Positions 5,779-11,550 are shown, counted from the stretch's first letter. The stretch: DNA of 12,163 nucleotides from Baffinella frigidus (GCA_026770585.1 MU646621.1:63559-75721), one strand, 5' to 3'. The notes: a model not told the origin generated them from the sequence alone. Translations and numbers: made by a program.

Positions 5779-5935
5779 CACGCGTTACACACACGCGTTA
5801 CAGCAAAGTTTACGTAATACGCGAATGCAAAGTTCATGCACATACGCGTTAGTTTACGTATACACATCTGCAGCGTGCTTTGCACAGCAAAGTTTTTGTA
5901 TGCGCGTTACAGCGAAGTTTATGTAATACGTGAAT
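5779..5935. repeat. tandem ACGCGTTACAGCAAAGTTT repeats
   Basis: Three to four diverged units combine GCGTTACAGCAAAGTTTACG and TAATACGCGAATG-like parts. Together with the telomere-like tract they make up almost all of intron 4. Confidence 0.75.
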
Positions 5936-5944
5936 GGATGGTAC

Positions 5945-6003
5945 CTGTCGTCGACGACTTTGGAACACCCACCGAAGAGCGCCAGCGCCAGCGCCATTTT
6001 CAC
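5945..6003 (-). CDS. MCM8: MCM8 exon 4 (in window): ALALFGG segment
   Basis: A 59-base exon reads VKMALALALFGGCSKVVDD and ends with two bases of a split arginine codon (AG, completed by G of exon 5). It matches the helix before Walker A, where MCM8 has VKAGLALALFGG followed by ADD; the LFGG is shared by nearly all MCM proteins. The acceptor is GACCCAG ending at 6004 and the donor is GTACCA from 5944. Phase 0 in and phase 2 out agree with exons 3 and 5. The GCGCTG codons repeat within the exon, which may make it prone to slippage. Fragments of its 5' end with acceptor-like sequence recur at about 6133-6147 and in degenerate form up to 6330. Confidence 0.93.
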
Positions 6004-6114
6004 CTGGGTCGGAATCCCAGACTCAGGGCCGTGTGCCCTTATTCTTGGCTAGCTGCGAGGGAGATGGGAACTTCTGCTCGTGTTCGAATGTGAAACGAGG
6101 GAAAGAGAAACACC

Positions 6115-6330
6115 AACAGTTTCGTACAAAACAGCGCCATTTTCACCTATGTCGGAATCCCAGAATGAGGGTGGTGATTTTCACCGGTGTTGGACTCAGA
6201 TTTTCACCTGTGTTAGAATCCCAGAATCAGGGTCGTGTGCTCTTGTACGGATTGTGTACGAGGGTCCTGTACCATTTGTTCGGGGTTTGAAAATGGCGAT
6301 TCACCTGTATTGCGGACTCCGATAATGAGG
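6115..6330 (-). pseudogene. exon 4 shards (acceptor plus 5' end), degenerate
   Basis: At 6133-6147 GTGAAAATGGCGCTG copies the start of exon 4 after a CGACATAG acceptor-like sequence; the exon then breaks off. GTGAAAATC pieces after CCG or ACAG at about 6176-6215 and a scrambled piece at 6290-6315 look like older copies. They lie upstream of exon 4 in the transcript and carry only its 5' end. Confidence 0.7.
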
Positions 6331-6625
6331 ATCGTGTGCCTTTGTTTGCGTGGTTTCACGAGAGGCTTGTGGTTTTTGCTCCGGGGTTGTTCCGGGGGAG
6401 ATGGGTCTTGGTTCAGGAGGAGATGAGTACTGGTGTTCGTTTTCGGGTTTGTTATGGGGGAGACTTGCTCGTGTTCTCGGTTCGCTCCTGTTCGGGGTCT
6501 ACTGCGAGGGCCTTCTTGCTCTGAATTATGATGCGAGGGGGGCGGGTTCGTGTTCTTTTGATCGAAGAAACGAGGGAGACTGGCACGCGTCCGGATGTTT
6601 TTGAAAGAGAGAGAGATGCGCCAAC

Positions 6626-6696
6626 CGTTTCATGTCCGTAGATCGACGGACACACAGCATTGACGATGAGGAGCAGGGGGTCTGGCTCCCGCGCGA
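6626..6696 (-). pseudogene. exon 3 shard (3' part with donor)
   Basis: Reads IAREPDPLLLIVNAVCPSIY and then GHET, followed by donor GTTGGC at 6625. It is the 3' half of exon 3 with a few substitutions; the FSAKDL half is absent. It lies downstream of exon 3 as expected for a 3' shard, and its frame is open. Confidence 0.88.
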
Positions 6697-6827
6697 TGGC
6701 ACCGAGCTCTTCCTTTGGATTTGATGCATCGGGAGACGGGCTCGTGTGCTCTTACTCTGGGCTAGATGCAAGGAAGACTAACCCCACTCCGGAATTTTCA
6801 AAACCAACAATCATAAAAGGCGCCAAC

Positions 6828-6950
6828 CGTTTCGTGGCCGTAGATCGACGGACAGACAGAGTTGACGATGAGGTGCAGGGGGTCCGGCTCGCGCGCGATC
6901 ATGCTCACGGCAGCCAGGTCCTTGGCAGAGAAATTTCCAGCGCTTTCCGC
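6828..6950 (-). CDS. MCM8: MCM8 exon 3 (in window): entry to the AAA+ helicase core
   Basis: The exon has 123 bases (41 codons), beginning AESAGNFSAKDLAAVSMIA and ending CPSIYGHET. It corresponds to FSLKDLYAI followed by LIVNSLCPVIFGHE in MCM8, the start of the MCM AAA+ module; the cysteine-proline and GHE residues are family landmarks. The acceptor is GTGACAG at 6951-6957 and the donor GTTGGC starts at 6827, both phase 0. The codon after the next junction restores the conserved VK of GHE-x-VK. The exon is surrounded by shards of itself: a 3' copy at 6626-6696, and 5' copies at 7067-7119, 7231-7265, 7382-7613 and 7895-7929. An inverted piece lies on the plus strand at 9326-9348. A tandem duplication breakpoint lies inside it at 6916. 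Confidence 0.93.
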
Positions 6951-7066
6951 CTGTCACGTCGCGCAGAGTTAGCGCAGTTTCCACATTTTTTCGGCCACGG
7001 ACATAATGAAATGATGGCAAAAGTTGACGGTTTGGTGGCAGCATCGTCAACTTTTGCCACTGTTTC

Positions 7067-7119
7067 ATCATGCTCACGGCAGCTAGATCCTTCGCTGAGA
7101 AGTGCCCCACGTTCTCCGC
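7067..7119 (-). pseudogene. exon 3 shard in unit 1 (5' part, AENVGHFSAKDLAAVSM)
   Basis: After acceptor TATCCAG the copy reads AENVGHFSAKDLAAVSMM and then runs into unrelated sequence with GTTGAC motifs. It is an upstream-type shard with acceptor and 5' exon end. Confidence 0.88.
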
Positions 7120-7230
7120 CTGGATACAGGGCGTTTCTCAGAAACAAATTTCGCTCCTGAGCAATCGCGCGAGGGACATTAATACTGGTGGGAAGTTTCA
7201 GCCTCTTGCCCAAGGGGGCTCAAGACGTTG

Positions 7231-7265
7231 AGGTCCTTGGCAGAGAAATTCCCCGCGGTTTTCGC
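7231..7265 (-). pseudogene. exon 3 shard at start of unit 2
   Basis: After acceptor GTGACAG it reads AKTAGNFSAKD and stops matching inside the DL codon, at the duplication junction. It continues in frame for about 18 codons of intron sequence (LNVLSPLGQEAETSHQY), then a stop. Confidence 0.88.
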
Positions 7266-7381
7266 CTGTCACGTCGCGCAGAGTTAGCGCGGTTTCCACA
7301 TTTATTCGGCCACGGATATAATGAAATGATGGCAAAAGTTGACGATTTGGTGGCAGCATCGTCAACTTTTGCCACTGTTTC

Positions 7382-7613
7382 ATCATGCTCACGGCAGCCA
7401 GATCCTTCGCTGAGAAGTGCCCCACCCACCCGAGGCTATCCATGCGAACAGATTCATAAGTTAATTATTGGATTATTGCCCAGGAAACACGAAGTCATCA
7501 TTTGATCACGTTTCCGTACGGACATCCGTACGGAAACGTGATCATTTCCCCACAAATTTTAAAATGCCTTTTTATTCTGTTCGCATGAATAGCCTCGTGT
7601 GGACGCTCTCCGC
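7382..7613 (-). pseudogene. exon 3 shard in unit 2, split by element A2
   Basis: Same shard as at 7067-7119, but element A2 is inserted after the first eleven bases (GCGGAGAGCGT). The two halves are 7605-7613 plus flank and 7382-7425. The empty counterpart in unit 1 shows the original sequence. Confidence 0.88.
7426..7602. mobile_element. fold-back element A2 (177 bp, AC duplication)
   Basis: Family A copy in an exon 3 shard. The central perfect palindrome has 20-base arms (TGATCACGTTTCCGTACGGA) and a 2-base loop near 7503-7544. AC is at 7424-7425 and 7603-7604; the empty site in unit 1 (CCCCACGTTCTCC near 7106) has AC once. In reverse orientation it is close to identical to A3. Confidence 0.93.
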
Positions 7614-7660
7614 CTGGATACAGGGCGTTGCTCAGAAACGAATTTCGCTCCTGTGCAATC

Positions 7661-7826
7661 TCATAGGCTAACGGCCTGAAAATGGGGTAGTTAGGCATAC
7701 GGCATTGCCTAGGACCTCCTACCGTAGGCCGAGGGATCCTAGGACCAAAAGGTCTCGGCCTACGGTAGGAGTTCCTAGGCAATGCCGTAGGCCCAACTAC
7801 CCCATTTCCAGGCCGTTACCCTATTA
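7661..7826. mobile_element. fold-back element C3 (166 bp, AATC duplication)
   Basis: Family C copy with termini TCATAGGCTAACGGCCTG and CCAGGCCGTTACCCTATTA. The 4-bp duplication AATC is at 7657-7660 and 7827-7830; the empty site in unit 1 (GAGCAATCGCGCGAGG near 7160) has AATC once. Its arms match C2 almost base for base. Confidence 0.93.
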
Positions 7827-7894
7827 AATCGCGCGAGGGACGTTAATACTGGTGGGATGTTTCAGCCTCTTGCCCAAGGGGGCTCAAGGCGTTG

Positions 7895-7929
7895 AGGTCC
7901 TTGGCTGAGAAGTGCCCCGCGCCTTCCGT
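7895..7929 (-). pseudogene. exon 3 shard at start of unit 3
   Basis: After acceptor CGACAG it reads TEGAGHFSAKD and breaks at the same junction as the shard at 7231. Most of it also falls in the inverted arm at 7901-8035. Confidence 0.82.
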
Positions 7930-8035
7930 CTGTCGAAGTGCGGTGTTACGATTGGGCTCTTTACCGCTCCAAAGTTGACGGGTTTGTACCGCAGACCCAG
8001 CATTTCAACTTATTCAACTTAATAATAGCCAACCC
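7901..8035 (+). repeat. left arm of 135-bp inverted duplication
   Basis: It runs from TTGGCTGAGAAGTGCCCCGC to AATAATAGCCAACCC and is complemented at 9214-9348 with only a few mismatches. It contains an exon 3 5' shard and a GTTGAC-rich segment. The two arms enclose exon 2 and its shards. Confidence 0.92.
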
Positions 8036-8046
8036 GCGGCGCGGCG

Positions 8047-8168
8047 TGAATACCTCTTGCTCTGAATTTTGTAATTACTAGTAAGAATACCCCTTGCTCT
8101 GAATCCTGATTACTAGTAAGAATCCCTCTTGCTCTGAATCTTGTGAATACCTCTTGCTCTGAATCCTG
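8047..8168. repeat. tandem CTTGCTCTGAAT repeats
   Basis: Four diverged units of GAATACCTCTTGCTCTGAAT, the first two followed by ATTACTAGTAA. They lie in intron 2 just beyond the inverted arm. A (CTT)n run follows at about 8208-8219. Confidence 0.85.
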
Positions 8169-8358
8169 AGGTCTCAGGACCTTCCGTACCACGGAGGGTG
8201 GTGACCTTCTTCTTCTTCTGCTTTATTACTCTCGATACAGGTCCTAGATAGGCCCTTTAGCCTTGAGTTGAGTGATACAATGTCTATGAGCCTCAAGAAC
8301 GAGCCCGCACCGGAGATGAAAATACTACGGTCTTTACCACACGGCTGTGCCGAGCGTG
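8169..8358. other. intron 2 filler, no gene recognised
   Basis: Unique-looking sequence with no protein or RNA signal, ending in the first ACGGTCTTTACCACACGG unit of the minisatellite near 8327. Confidence 0.45.
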
Positions 8359-8446
8359 CTTGCCAGCCTTACTCAGCGTCTTTTTGGATTGCGCAACCGA
8401 CACGGAGTGCAGGTCCACGTCCAAGAGAACCGACACTTGTTCTTGG
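8359..8446 (-). pseudogene. exon 2 shard 2 (3' part, donor lost)
   Basis: Copy of KNKC to the end of exon 2. After a one-base deletion it reads LLDVDLHSVSVAQSKKT, then LSKAGK. The donor GT has become CA, so it can no longer splice. Confidence 0.85.
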
Positions 8447-8560
8447 CTCCGTGCACTGTTGCTAGTCACGAGTGGTCTTTTCCACACGGTCTTTACCACA
8501 CGGGTCGGTTTTACCACATAGTCTTTACAACACAAGACGGTCTTTACCACACGGATGTAC

Positions 8561-8650
8561 CTTGTCAGCCTTGCCCTGCGTCTTCTTGGATTGCGCAACC
8601 GACACGGAGTTGACGTCCACGTACAAGAGAAAAGGCACGTGTTCGTGGAT
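8561..8650 (-). pseudogene. exon 2 shard 1 (3' part with donor)
   Basis: Reads PFLLYVDVNSVSVAQSKKTQ, then GKADK, with donor GTACAT at 8560. A one-base deletion separates it from the upstream TCLF part, and the STDGDGGG start is missing. Confidence 0.87.
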
Positions 8651-8739
8651 CCGTGCACTGTTACTACTCACGATTCGTCTTTACCACACGGTCTTTACAA
8701 CACGGTACGGTCTTTACCACACGGACGTGCAAAGAGTAC

Positions 8740-8859
8740 CTTGTCAGCTTTGCCCTGCGTCTCCTTGGATTGCACAACCGACACGGAGTTGACGTCCACG
8801 TAGAGGAGAAAGAGGCACTTGTTCTTGCGCCCGCCCCCGTCTCCGTCCGTGCTCAGCAC
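8740..8859 (-). CDS. MCM8: MCM8 exon 2 (in window): linker between OB-fold and AAA+ core
   Basis: This 120-base, 40-codon exon starts VLSTDGDGGGRKNKC, continues LFLLYVDVNSVSV and ends GKADK. MCM8 proteins have KNDKCMFLLYIEANSIS in this position, followed by a variable charged linker, and the tail here fits that. The donor is GTACTC from 8739. The acceptor that keeps phase 0 is TTTGAAG, ending at 8860. It is a weak acceptor with little pyrimidine tract; the next AG upstream leads to a stop. Two decayed 3' copies follow at 8561-8650 and 8359-8446, each with a one-base deletion after KNKC. Two 5' copies precede it at 9103-9137 and 9397-9431. The 3' border and the frame are firm; the exact 5' border is slightly less sure. 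Confidence 0.85.
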
Positions 8860-8904
8860 CTTCAAACGGCACGTGCTGTTACAGAGAGTTATATGCATAT
8901 ATAT

Positions 8905-9021
8905 ATATCCTTATATAGATAGATAGATAGATAGATAGATGGATGGATAGATAGATAGATAGATAAAGATAAAGATAGATAGATATAGATAGATATAGAT
9001 AGATATAGATAGATAGATAGT
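8905..9021. repeat. GATA microsatellite
   Basis: (GATA)n with GATG and AAAGATA variants and an adjoining (AT)n at about 8892-8906. It lies just upstream of exon 2 in intron 1. Confidence 0.95.
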
Positions 9022-9062
9022 TGTGGATAGTCACATGCACATTTAAAGCGTTATAGAGAGTC

Positions 9063-9137
9063 GTACGCATACAGAGACAGTCATAGAGAGCCACAAGCAT
9101 ATTTTCGCCCGCCGCCGTCTCCGTCGGTGCTCGGCAC
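9063..9137. repeat. 75-bp direct repeat, copy 1
   Basis: GTACGCATACAGAGACAGTC to CCGTCGGTGCTCGGCAC is repeated at 9357-9431, 294 bases on, with one mismatch seen. Each copy ends in a 5' shard of exon 2. Between them lies the right arm of the inverted duplication. Confidence 0.92.
9103..9137 (-). pseudogene. exon 2 shard 3 (5' end, VPSTDGDGGGRK)
   Basis: Reads VPSTDGDGGGRK in the exon 2 frame (VLSTDGDGGGRK) and then leaves the exon. Unlike exon 2 it is not preceded by a clear acceptor; the base order before it folds into a hairpin. Confidence 0.8.
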
Positions 9138-9150
9138 CGACGGAGACGGC
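9114..9150. repeat. perfect 17-bp hairpin made from exon 2 sequence
   Basis: Arms GCCGTCTCCGTCGGTGC and GCACCGACGGAGACGGC are exact complements with loop TCG. One arm is the exon 2 shard itself, the other an inverted extra copy of it. Confidence 0.92.
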
Positions 9151-9213
9151 ACGGTGCCAGATCCGCTTCTGAGAAACGGGATAGTAACGCTACTAGCTCT
9201 GCCTCAGTCGGGT

Positions 9214-9348
9214 GGGTTGGCTATTATTAAGTTGAATAAGTTGAAATGCTGGGTCTGCGGTACAAACCCGTCAACTTTGGAGCGGGAAAGAGCCCAATCG
9301 TAACACCGCACTTCGACAGTCGGAAAGCGCGGGGCGCTTCTCAGCCAA
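9214..9348 (-). repeat. right arm of 135-bp inverted duplication
   Basis: Complement of 7901-8035, same length. It includes GGGTTGGCTATTATTAAG and ACACCGCACTTCGACAG, and carries an exon 3 shard on the plus strand at 9326-9348 (AGRFSAK). Confidence 0.92.
9326..9348 (+). pseudogene. inverted exon 3 shard
   Basis: GCGCGGGGCGCTTCTCAGCC reads AGRFSA in the exon 3 frame on the plus strand. It is the only exon shard found in the opposite orientation, because it lies in the inverted arm. Confidence 0.75.
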
Positions 9349-9356
9349 GCACCGAG

Positions 9357-9431
9357 GTACGCATACAGAGACAGTCATAGAGAGCCACACGCATATTTTC
9401 GCCCGCCGCCGTCTCCGTCGGTGCTCGGCAC
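9357..9431. repeat. 75-bp direct repeat, copy 2, with exon 2 shard 4
   Basis: Second copy of 9063-9137. Its end at 9397-9431 reads VPSTDGDGGGRK on the minus strand, a 5' shard of exon 2. Confidence 0.9.
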
Positions 9432-9433
9432 AT

Positions 9434-9878
9434 CTGTTCTTCGAAAACCGCTCTATCAGTCCAATGCATAGGCCTATGCATTTGATGCGAGGGAGACGGG
9501 CGCGTGTGCTCTTACGCTGGGCTAGATACAAGGACGACTAGCCCCTGCCCGAACTTTTCAAAATCAAAAACACGCTGCAGAGCGCGCGTTTTTTTAGGGT
9601 AGTATATATACACAGCCGTCCACGGGGTGGATAGCTCCTCTTTTTGGTACGTCGGTAGCCTAATGGATAAGGCACCGGTCGTTATTTTTCATAGCTCAGC
9701 ACCCGCAAGTCCATGGCCGTTTCAGTGAGGGCCTAGCCTGGGACGGGCCCGCCTCAGGGGGTGAGGTTGATGGCTAGGACAGGCCCGCCTCGGGGTGTGT
9801 ACTAGGCAGTCTGGTGTTTCACTGCGCCGCGAAGGACATTTCTTGTTTTTTCATCATCGCAATTCTGGGAGCGGCTGC
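9434..9878. other. intron 1 filler with a tRNA-like piece
   Basis: 9485-9560 repeats sequence also found at 6738-6800. CTAGCCTGGGACGGGCCCGCC and CTAGGACAGGCCCGCC at about 9733-9791 form a short direct repeat. A tRNA-like segment lies at 9650-9712. No protein signal. Confidence 0.5.
9650..9712 (+). ncRNA. tRNA-like 5' half (possible SINE head or tRNA relic)
   Basis: TAGCCTAATGGATAAGGC is a very good tRNA D-arm with A-box (TRGCNNARYGG), followed by CACCGG as a possible anticodon-stem strand. The matching 3' strands are missing, and CCCGCAAGTCC is only a weak B-box. I see no intact cloverleaf, so this is at best a relic or the head of a tRNA-derived element. Confidence 0.35.
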
Positions 9879-10059
9879 CCACACGAGGCTACTCATGCGA
9901 ACAGAATAAAAAGGCATTTTAAAATTTGTGGGGAAATGGTCACGTTTCCGTACGGATGTCCGTACGGAAACGTGATCAAATGCTGACTTTTGGCGTGTTT
10001 CCTGGGCAATAATCCAAGAATTAACTTATGAATCTGTTCGCATGGATAGCCTCGTGTGG
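9879..10059. mobile_element. fold-back element A3 (181 bp, GC duplication)
   Basis: Family A copy in reverse orientation to A2, with the same CACGTTTCCGTACGGA palindrome at its centre. GC flanks it at 9877-9878 and 10060-10061. It lies six bases beyond the donor of an exon 1 shard. Confidence 0.92.
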
Positions 10060-10065
10060 GCGCAC

Positions 10066-10120
10066 CTTGGCGGTTCCAGTGACTGTGACTTCCGTCTTCT
10101 GGAATGCATGAGTTTACCAC
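10066..10120 (-). pseudogene. exon 1 shard 3 (frameshifted)
   Basis: Reads VVNSCIPED, shifts by one base, then EVTVTGTAK with donor GTGCGC at 10065. It copies the 3' two-thirds of exon 1. Confidence 0.83.
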
Positions 10121-10130
10121 GCCGTCTCTT

Positions 10131-10356
10131 TTCGGCGCCAAAGTTGACGAATTTGTCAGCTTTGGACGTACCAGCATGTCAACTTGAGAATAGTCAGGCC
10201 CGACGGGGAGGACGTCCAACCTCCAAAAACGCATCCCAACCGACGCCCTATCCACCCAACTGCCTCCATATCCTGTGAACTGCCGCCCTATCCTGCCAAC
10301 TGTCACACGAAAGACACTGGCCTACCGTCAAGAAGAACAACGTCTACGTCCTTCCG
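10131..10356. other. intron 1 filler with short repeats
   Basis: 10137-10198 is a family D repeat (AAAGTTGACGAATTTGTCAG, ACCAGCATGTCAACTTGAG). 10204-10232 is a 29-base sequence (CGGGGAGGACGTCCAACC and on) repeated exactly at 10575-10603. ATCCTG-AACTG motifs recur at about 10255-10310. Nothing coding recognised. Confidence 0.55.
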
Positions 10357-10519
10357 ACCTTGGCCGGATAGCGAGGGGGCAATCGGATCTTTTTAATTCG
10401 GGTACGAATTCAAAATTTGGGACCAGTCGCGTCCAGTTTGTACTGGGCTTCAGCTCCCGATGGGAGCTGAAGGCAAGAAATACCCGATCCATTTGCCCCC
10501 TCGCTATCCGGGCAAGGTT
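10357..10519. mobile_element. fold-back element I (about 163 bp)
   Basis: Termini ACCTTGGCCGGATAGCGAGG and (right) CCCTCGCTATCCGGGCAAGG are inverted repeats. A central hairpin CTTCAGCTCCC-GAT-GGGAGCTGAAG lies at 10448-10472. Target duplication not clear. No coding sequence; the open frames across it do not match any family. Confidence 0.75.
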
Positions 10520-10535
10520 CCAAAAACTGCATCTA

Positions 10536-10757
10536 GCCTCGCTCGGGTTGACTCGGCGTGCAGGATTGAGAGAACGGGGAGGACGTCCAACCTCCAAAAA
10601 CGCCCCCCCGTACACGCAAGGCAGTCACGACCGACCGTCTGGCTTCGGCGTCCGCGTGACCGGTCACGTGGGCGTTCACGAGCCTGCCGGCGGGGCTGTT
10701 CCCGTGGCCGGTTCAACCCTGCCTCGCTCGGGCTGACTCGGCGTGCAGGATTGAGAG
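10536..10757. repeat. 37-bp direct repeat at 185-base spacing
   Basis: GCCTCGCTCGGGTTGACTCG through GATTGAGAG at 10536-10572 recurs at 10721-10757 with one change. Between them is a GC-rich stretch without recognisable coding content. Confidence 0.8.
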
Positions 10758-10875
10758 AAGGTTTTAGGTTTAGAGAAAGGTGTAGGGTTTAAGCGAAGGG
10801 TTCAGAGTTTAGAGAAGGCTTTAGGGTCTAGCACAGGGTTTAAGGGTTTGGGGTGTAGTGTTGGGGTAAGGGTTG
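10753..10875 (+). repeat. degenerate telomere-like tract beside an exon 1 shard
   Basis: Diverged TTTAGGG units alternating with AGAGAAGG, on the plus strand. Its right edge touches the donor side of exon 1 shard 2, so on the sense strand GTCAACCCTTACCCC starts the former intron. Confidence 0.75.
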
Positions 10876-10898
10876 ACCTTGACGATGCCTGTGACTGT

Positions 10899-11077
10899 CC
10901 ACACGAGGCTACCCATGCGAACAGAATAAATGTCGATTGTAAACGTGTGTAGTAATTTTCAGATGAAAAGCAGCGACTTTACACAGGTCCGACCGCTCAG
11001 CGGGCGGAAACGTGATCATCTGCCCACAAAACTTTAAAAGTCCGTTTTATTCTGTTCGCCTGGGTAGCCTCGTGTGG
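10899..11077. mobile_element. fold-back element A4 (179 bp, GT duplication)
   Basis: Most diverged family A copy: the ends match (CCACACGAGGCTACCCATG and complement, AACAGAATAAA), while the inner part differs and holds GTGTAGTAATTTTCAGATG. GT lies at 10897-10898 and 11078-11079, single in intact exon 1 at the same place. Confidence 0.9.
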
Positions 11078-11083
11078 GTGACT

Positions 11084-11222
11084 TCACTGCCAGCGAGAAA
11101 ATTTCGCAGCGGACGTGAAGACCCTTTTGAAACATTGTTATTGGTCTCAGACCAATTATAATGTTTCTGAGACACATTATAGTGTCTTCACGACCTGTGC
11201 GAAATTTTCTCGCTGGCAGTGA
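11084..11222. mobile_element. fold-back element B (139 bp, ACT duplication)
   Basis: Inverted ends TCACTGCCAGCGAGAAAATT and complement, continuing TTCGCA, CGTGAAGAC and AGACCAAT or ATTATA arms. ACT lies at 11081-11083 and 11223-11225; intact exon 1 has it once (GTGACTTCG). No coding sequence. Confidence 0.92.
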
Positions 11223-11225
11223 ACT

Positions 11226-11368
11226 TCGTCTCCTGGAATGCACAAGTCTACCAAGCCGAATCCGGTGTTGGCTAAAAGTCAATTCCGAGGAAGGCTTATT
11301 CTCCAAAAGTGGCCGATTCGTGGTACGAATCTTAGAAAGACGGTCGTAGGCTCTTGCGTGGTACGCAA
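11226..11368. other. intron 1 filler between exon 1 shards
   Basis: Apart from the end of shard 2, sequence of unknown nature with short inverted motifs such as TCGTGGTACGAAT at about 11318-11331. Confidence 0.45.
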
Positions 11369-11426
11369 CTTGACGATGTCTGAAACCGTGAGGTCTCCCG
11401 GGATGCATGAGTCGACCAAGTCGTCT
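11369..11426 (-). pseudogene. exon 1 shard 1 (donor mutated)
   Basis: Reads [12 protein letters not shown], then LTVSDIVK, in an open frame; the donor GT is TT. The VECEL start is missing and replaced by family D sequence (GTCAACTTGAGCATAG). Confidence 0.87.
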
Positions 11427-11550
11427 GACAAACCCAGCGTGTCAACTTGAGCATAGTCGACTGCTCAACTCGAAAGTCAACCAATTCCAAAAGTTGACTC
11501 AACCCCAAAAGTTAACCAACCCCCAAAAGTGGCTACACCACGAATGTTGA
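11410..11550. repeat. GTTGAC/AAAAGTTGACT short repeats (family D-like)
   Basis: GTCAACTTGAGCATAGTCGAC followed by four to five CCAAAAGTTGACTCAACCC-like units. They lie between exon 1 shard 1 and exon 1. Similar words occur at 4500, 7968, 9240 and 10140. Confidence 0.7.

Larger units (their letters stand above)
6004..6800. repeat. degenerate repeats of the exon 4 upstream region
   Basis: GGAATCCCAGA-CAGGG-CGTGTGC-CTT motifs recur at about 6010, 6152, 6218, 6315 and 6735 with variable spacing. The same family appears at 9485-9540 (GAGGGAGACGGGCGCGTGTG, CTTACGCTGGGCTAGA). Long open frames on the plus strand here are by-products of these repeats. Confidence 0.6.
6916..7894. repeat. 315-bp tandem duplication with two nested elements
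   Basis: AGGTCCTTGGC begins units at 6916, 7231 and 7895. The first unit is 315 bases. The second spans 664 bases because elements A2 (177 plus 2) and C3 (166 plus 4) have entered it; subtracting them leaves exactly 315. Each unit starts inside exon 3 (its AAGGACCT), takes the 5' exon part and the upstream intron, and holds a small hairpin with GCAAAAGTTGACG arms. Confidence 0.93.
8327..8725. repeat. dispersed minisatellite ACGGTCTTTACCACACGG
   Basis: Units at about 8327-8344, 8483-8559 (several) and 8682-8725. On the sense strand they read CCGTGTGGTAAAGACCGT and directly follow the donors of exon 2 and of its shards, so they represent the start of intron 2 copied together with exon 2 ends. 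Confidence 0.8.
10878..11254 (-). pseudogene. exon 1 shard 2, split by elements A4 and B
   Basis: Removing element A4 (with its GT duplication) and element B (with its ACT duplication) leaves one continuous copy of the 3' part of exon 1, LVDLCIPGDEV through TGIVK, with donor GTCAAC at 10877. The two insertions are 6 bases apart in the original sequence. Confidence 0.9.

Noticed and set aside
6660-7160. Longest plus-strand open frame outside simple repeats (166 codons)
   Set aside because: It runs antisense across exon 3 and its shards and through the tandem duplication, and its sequence has no family signal. The minus-strand reading explains the region.
8327-8725. CRISPR array
   Set aside because: The 18-base units are irregularly spaced, diverged and tied to copies of the exon 2 donor region; the setting is eukaryotic.
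9879-10059. Bacterial-type insertion sequence or terminator hairpin
   Set aside because: The strong palindrome belongs to a repeated fold-back family found four times with target duplications in eukaryotic introns.
10275-10736. 153-codon plus-strand open frame
   Set aside because: It crosses fold-back element I and short direct repeats, is arginine and proline rich from GC content, and shows no recognisable domain.
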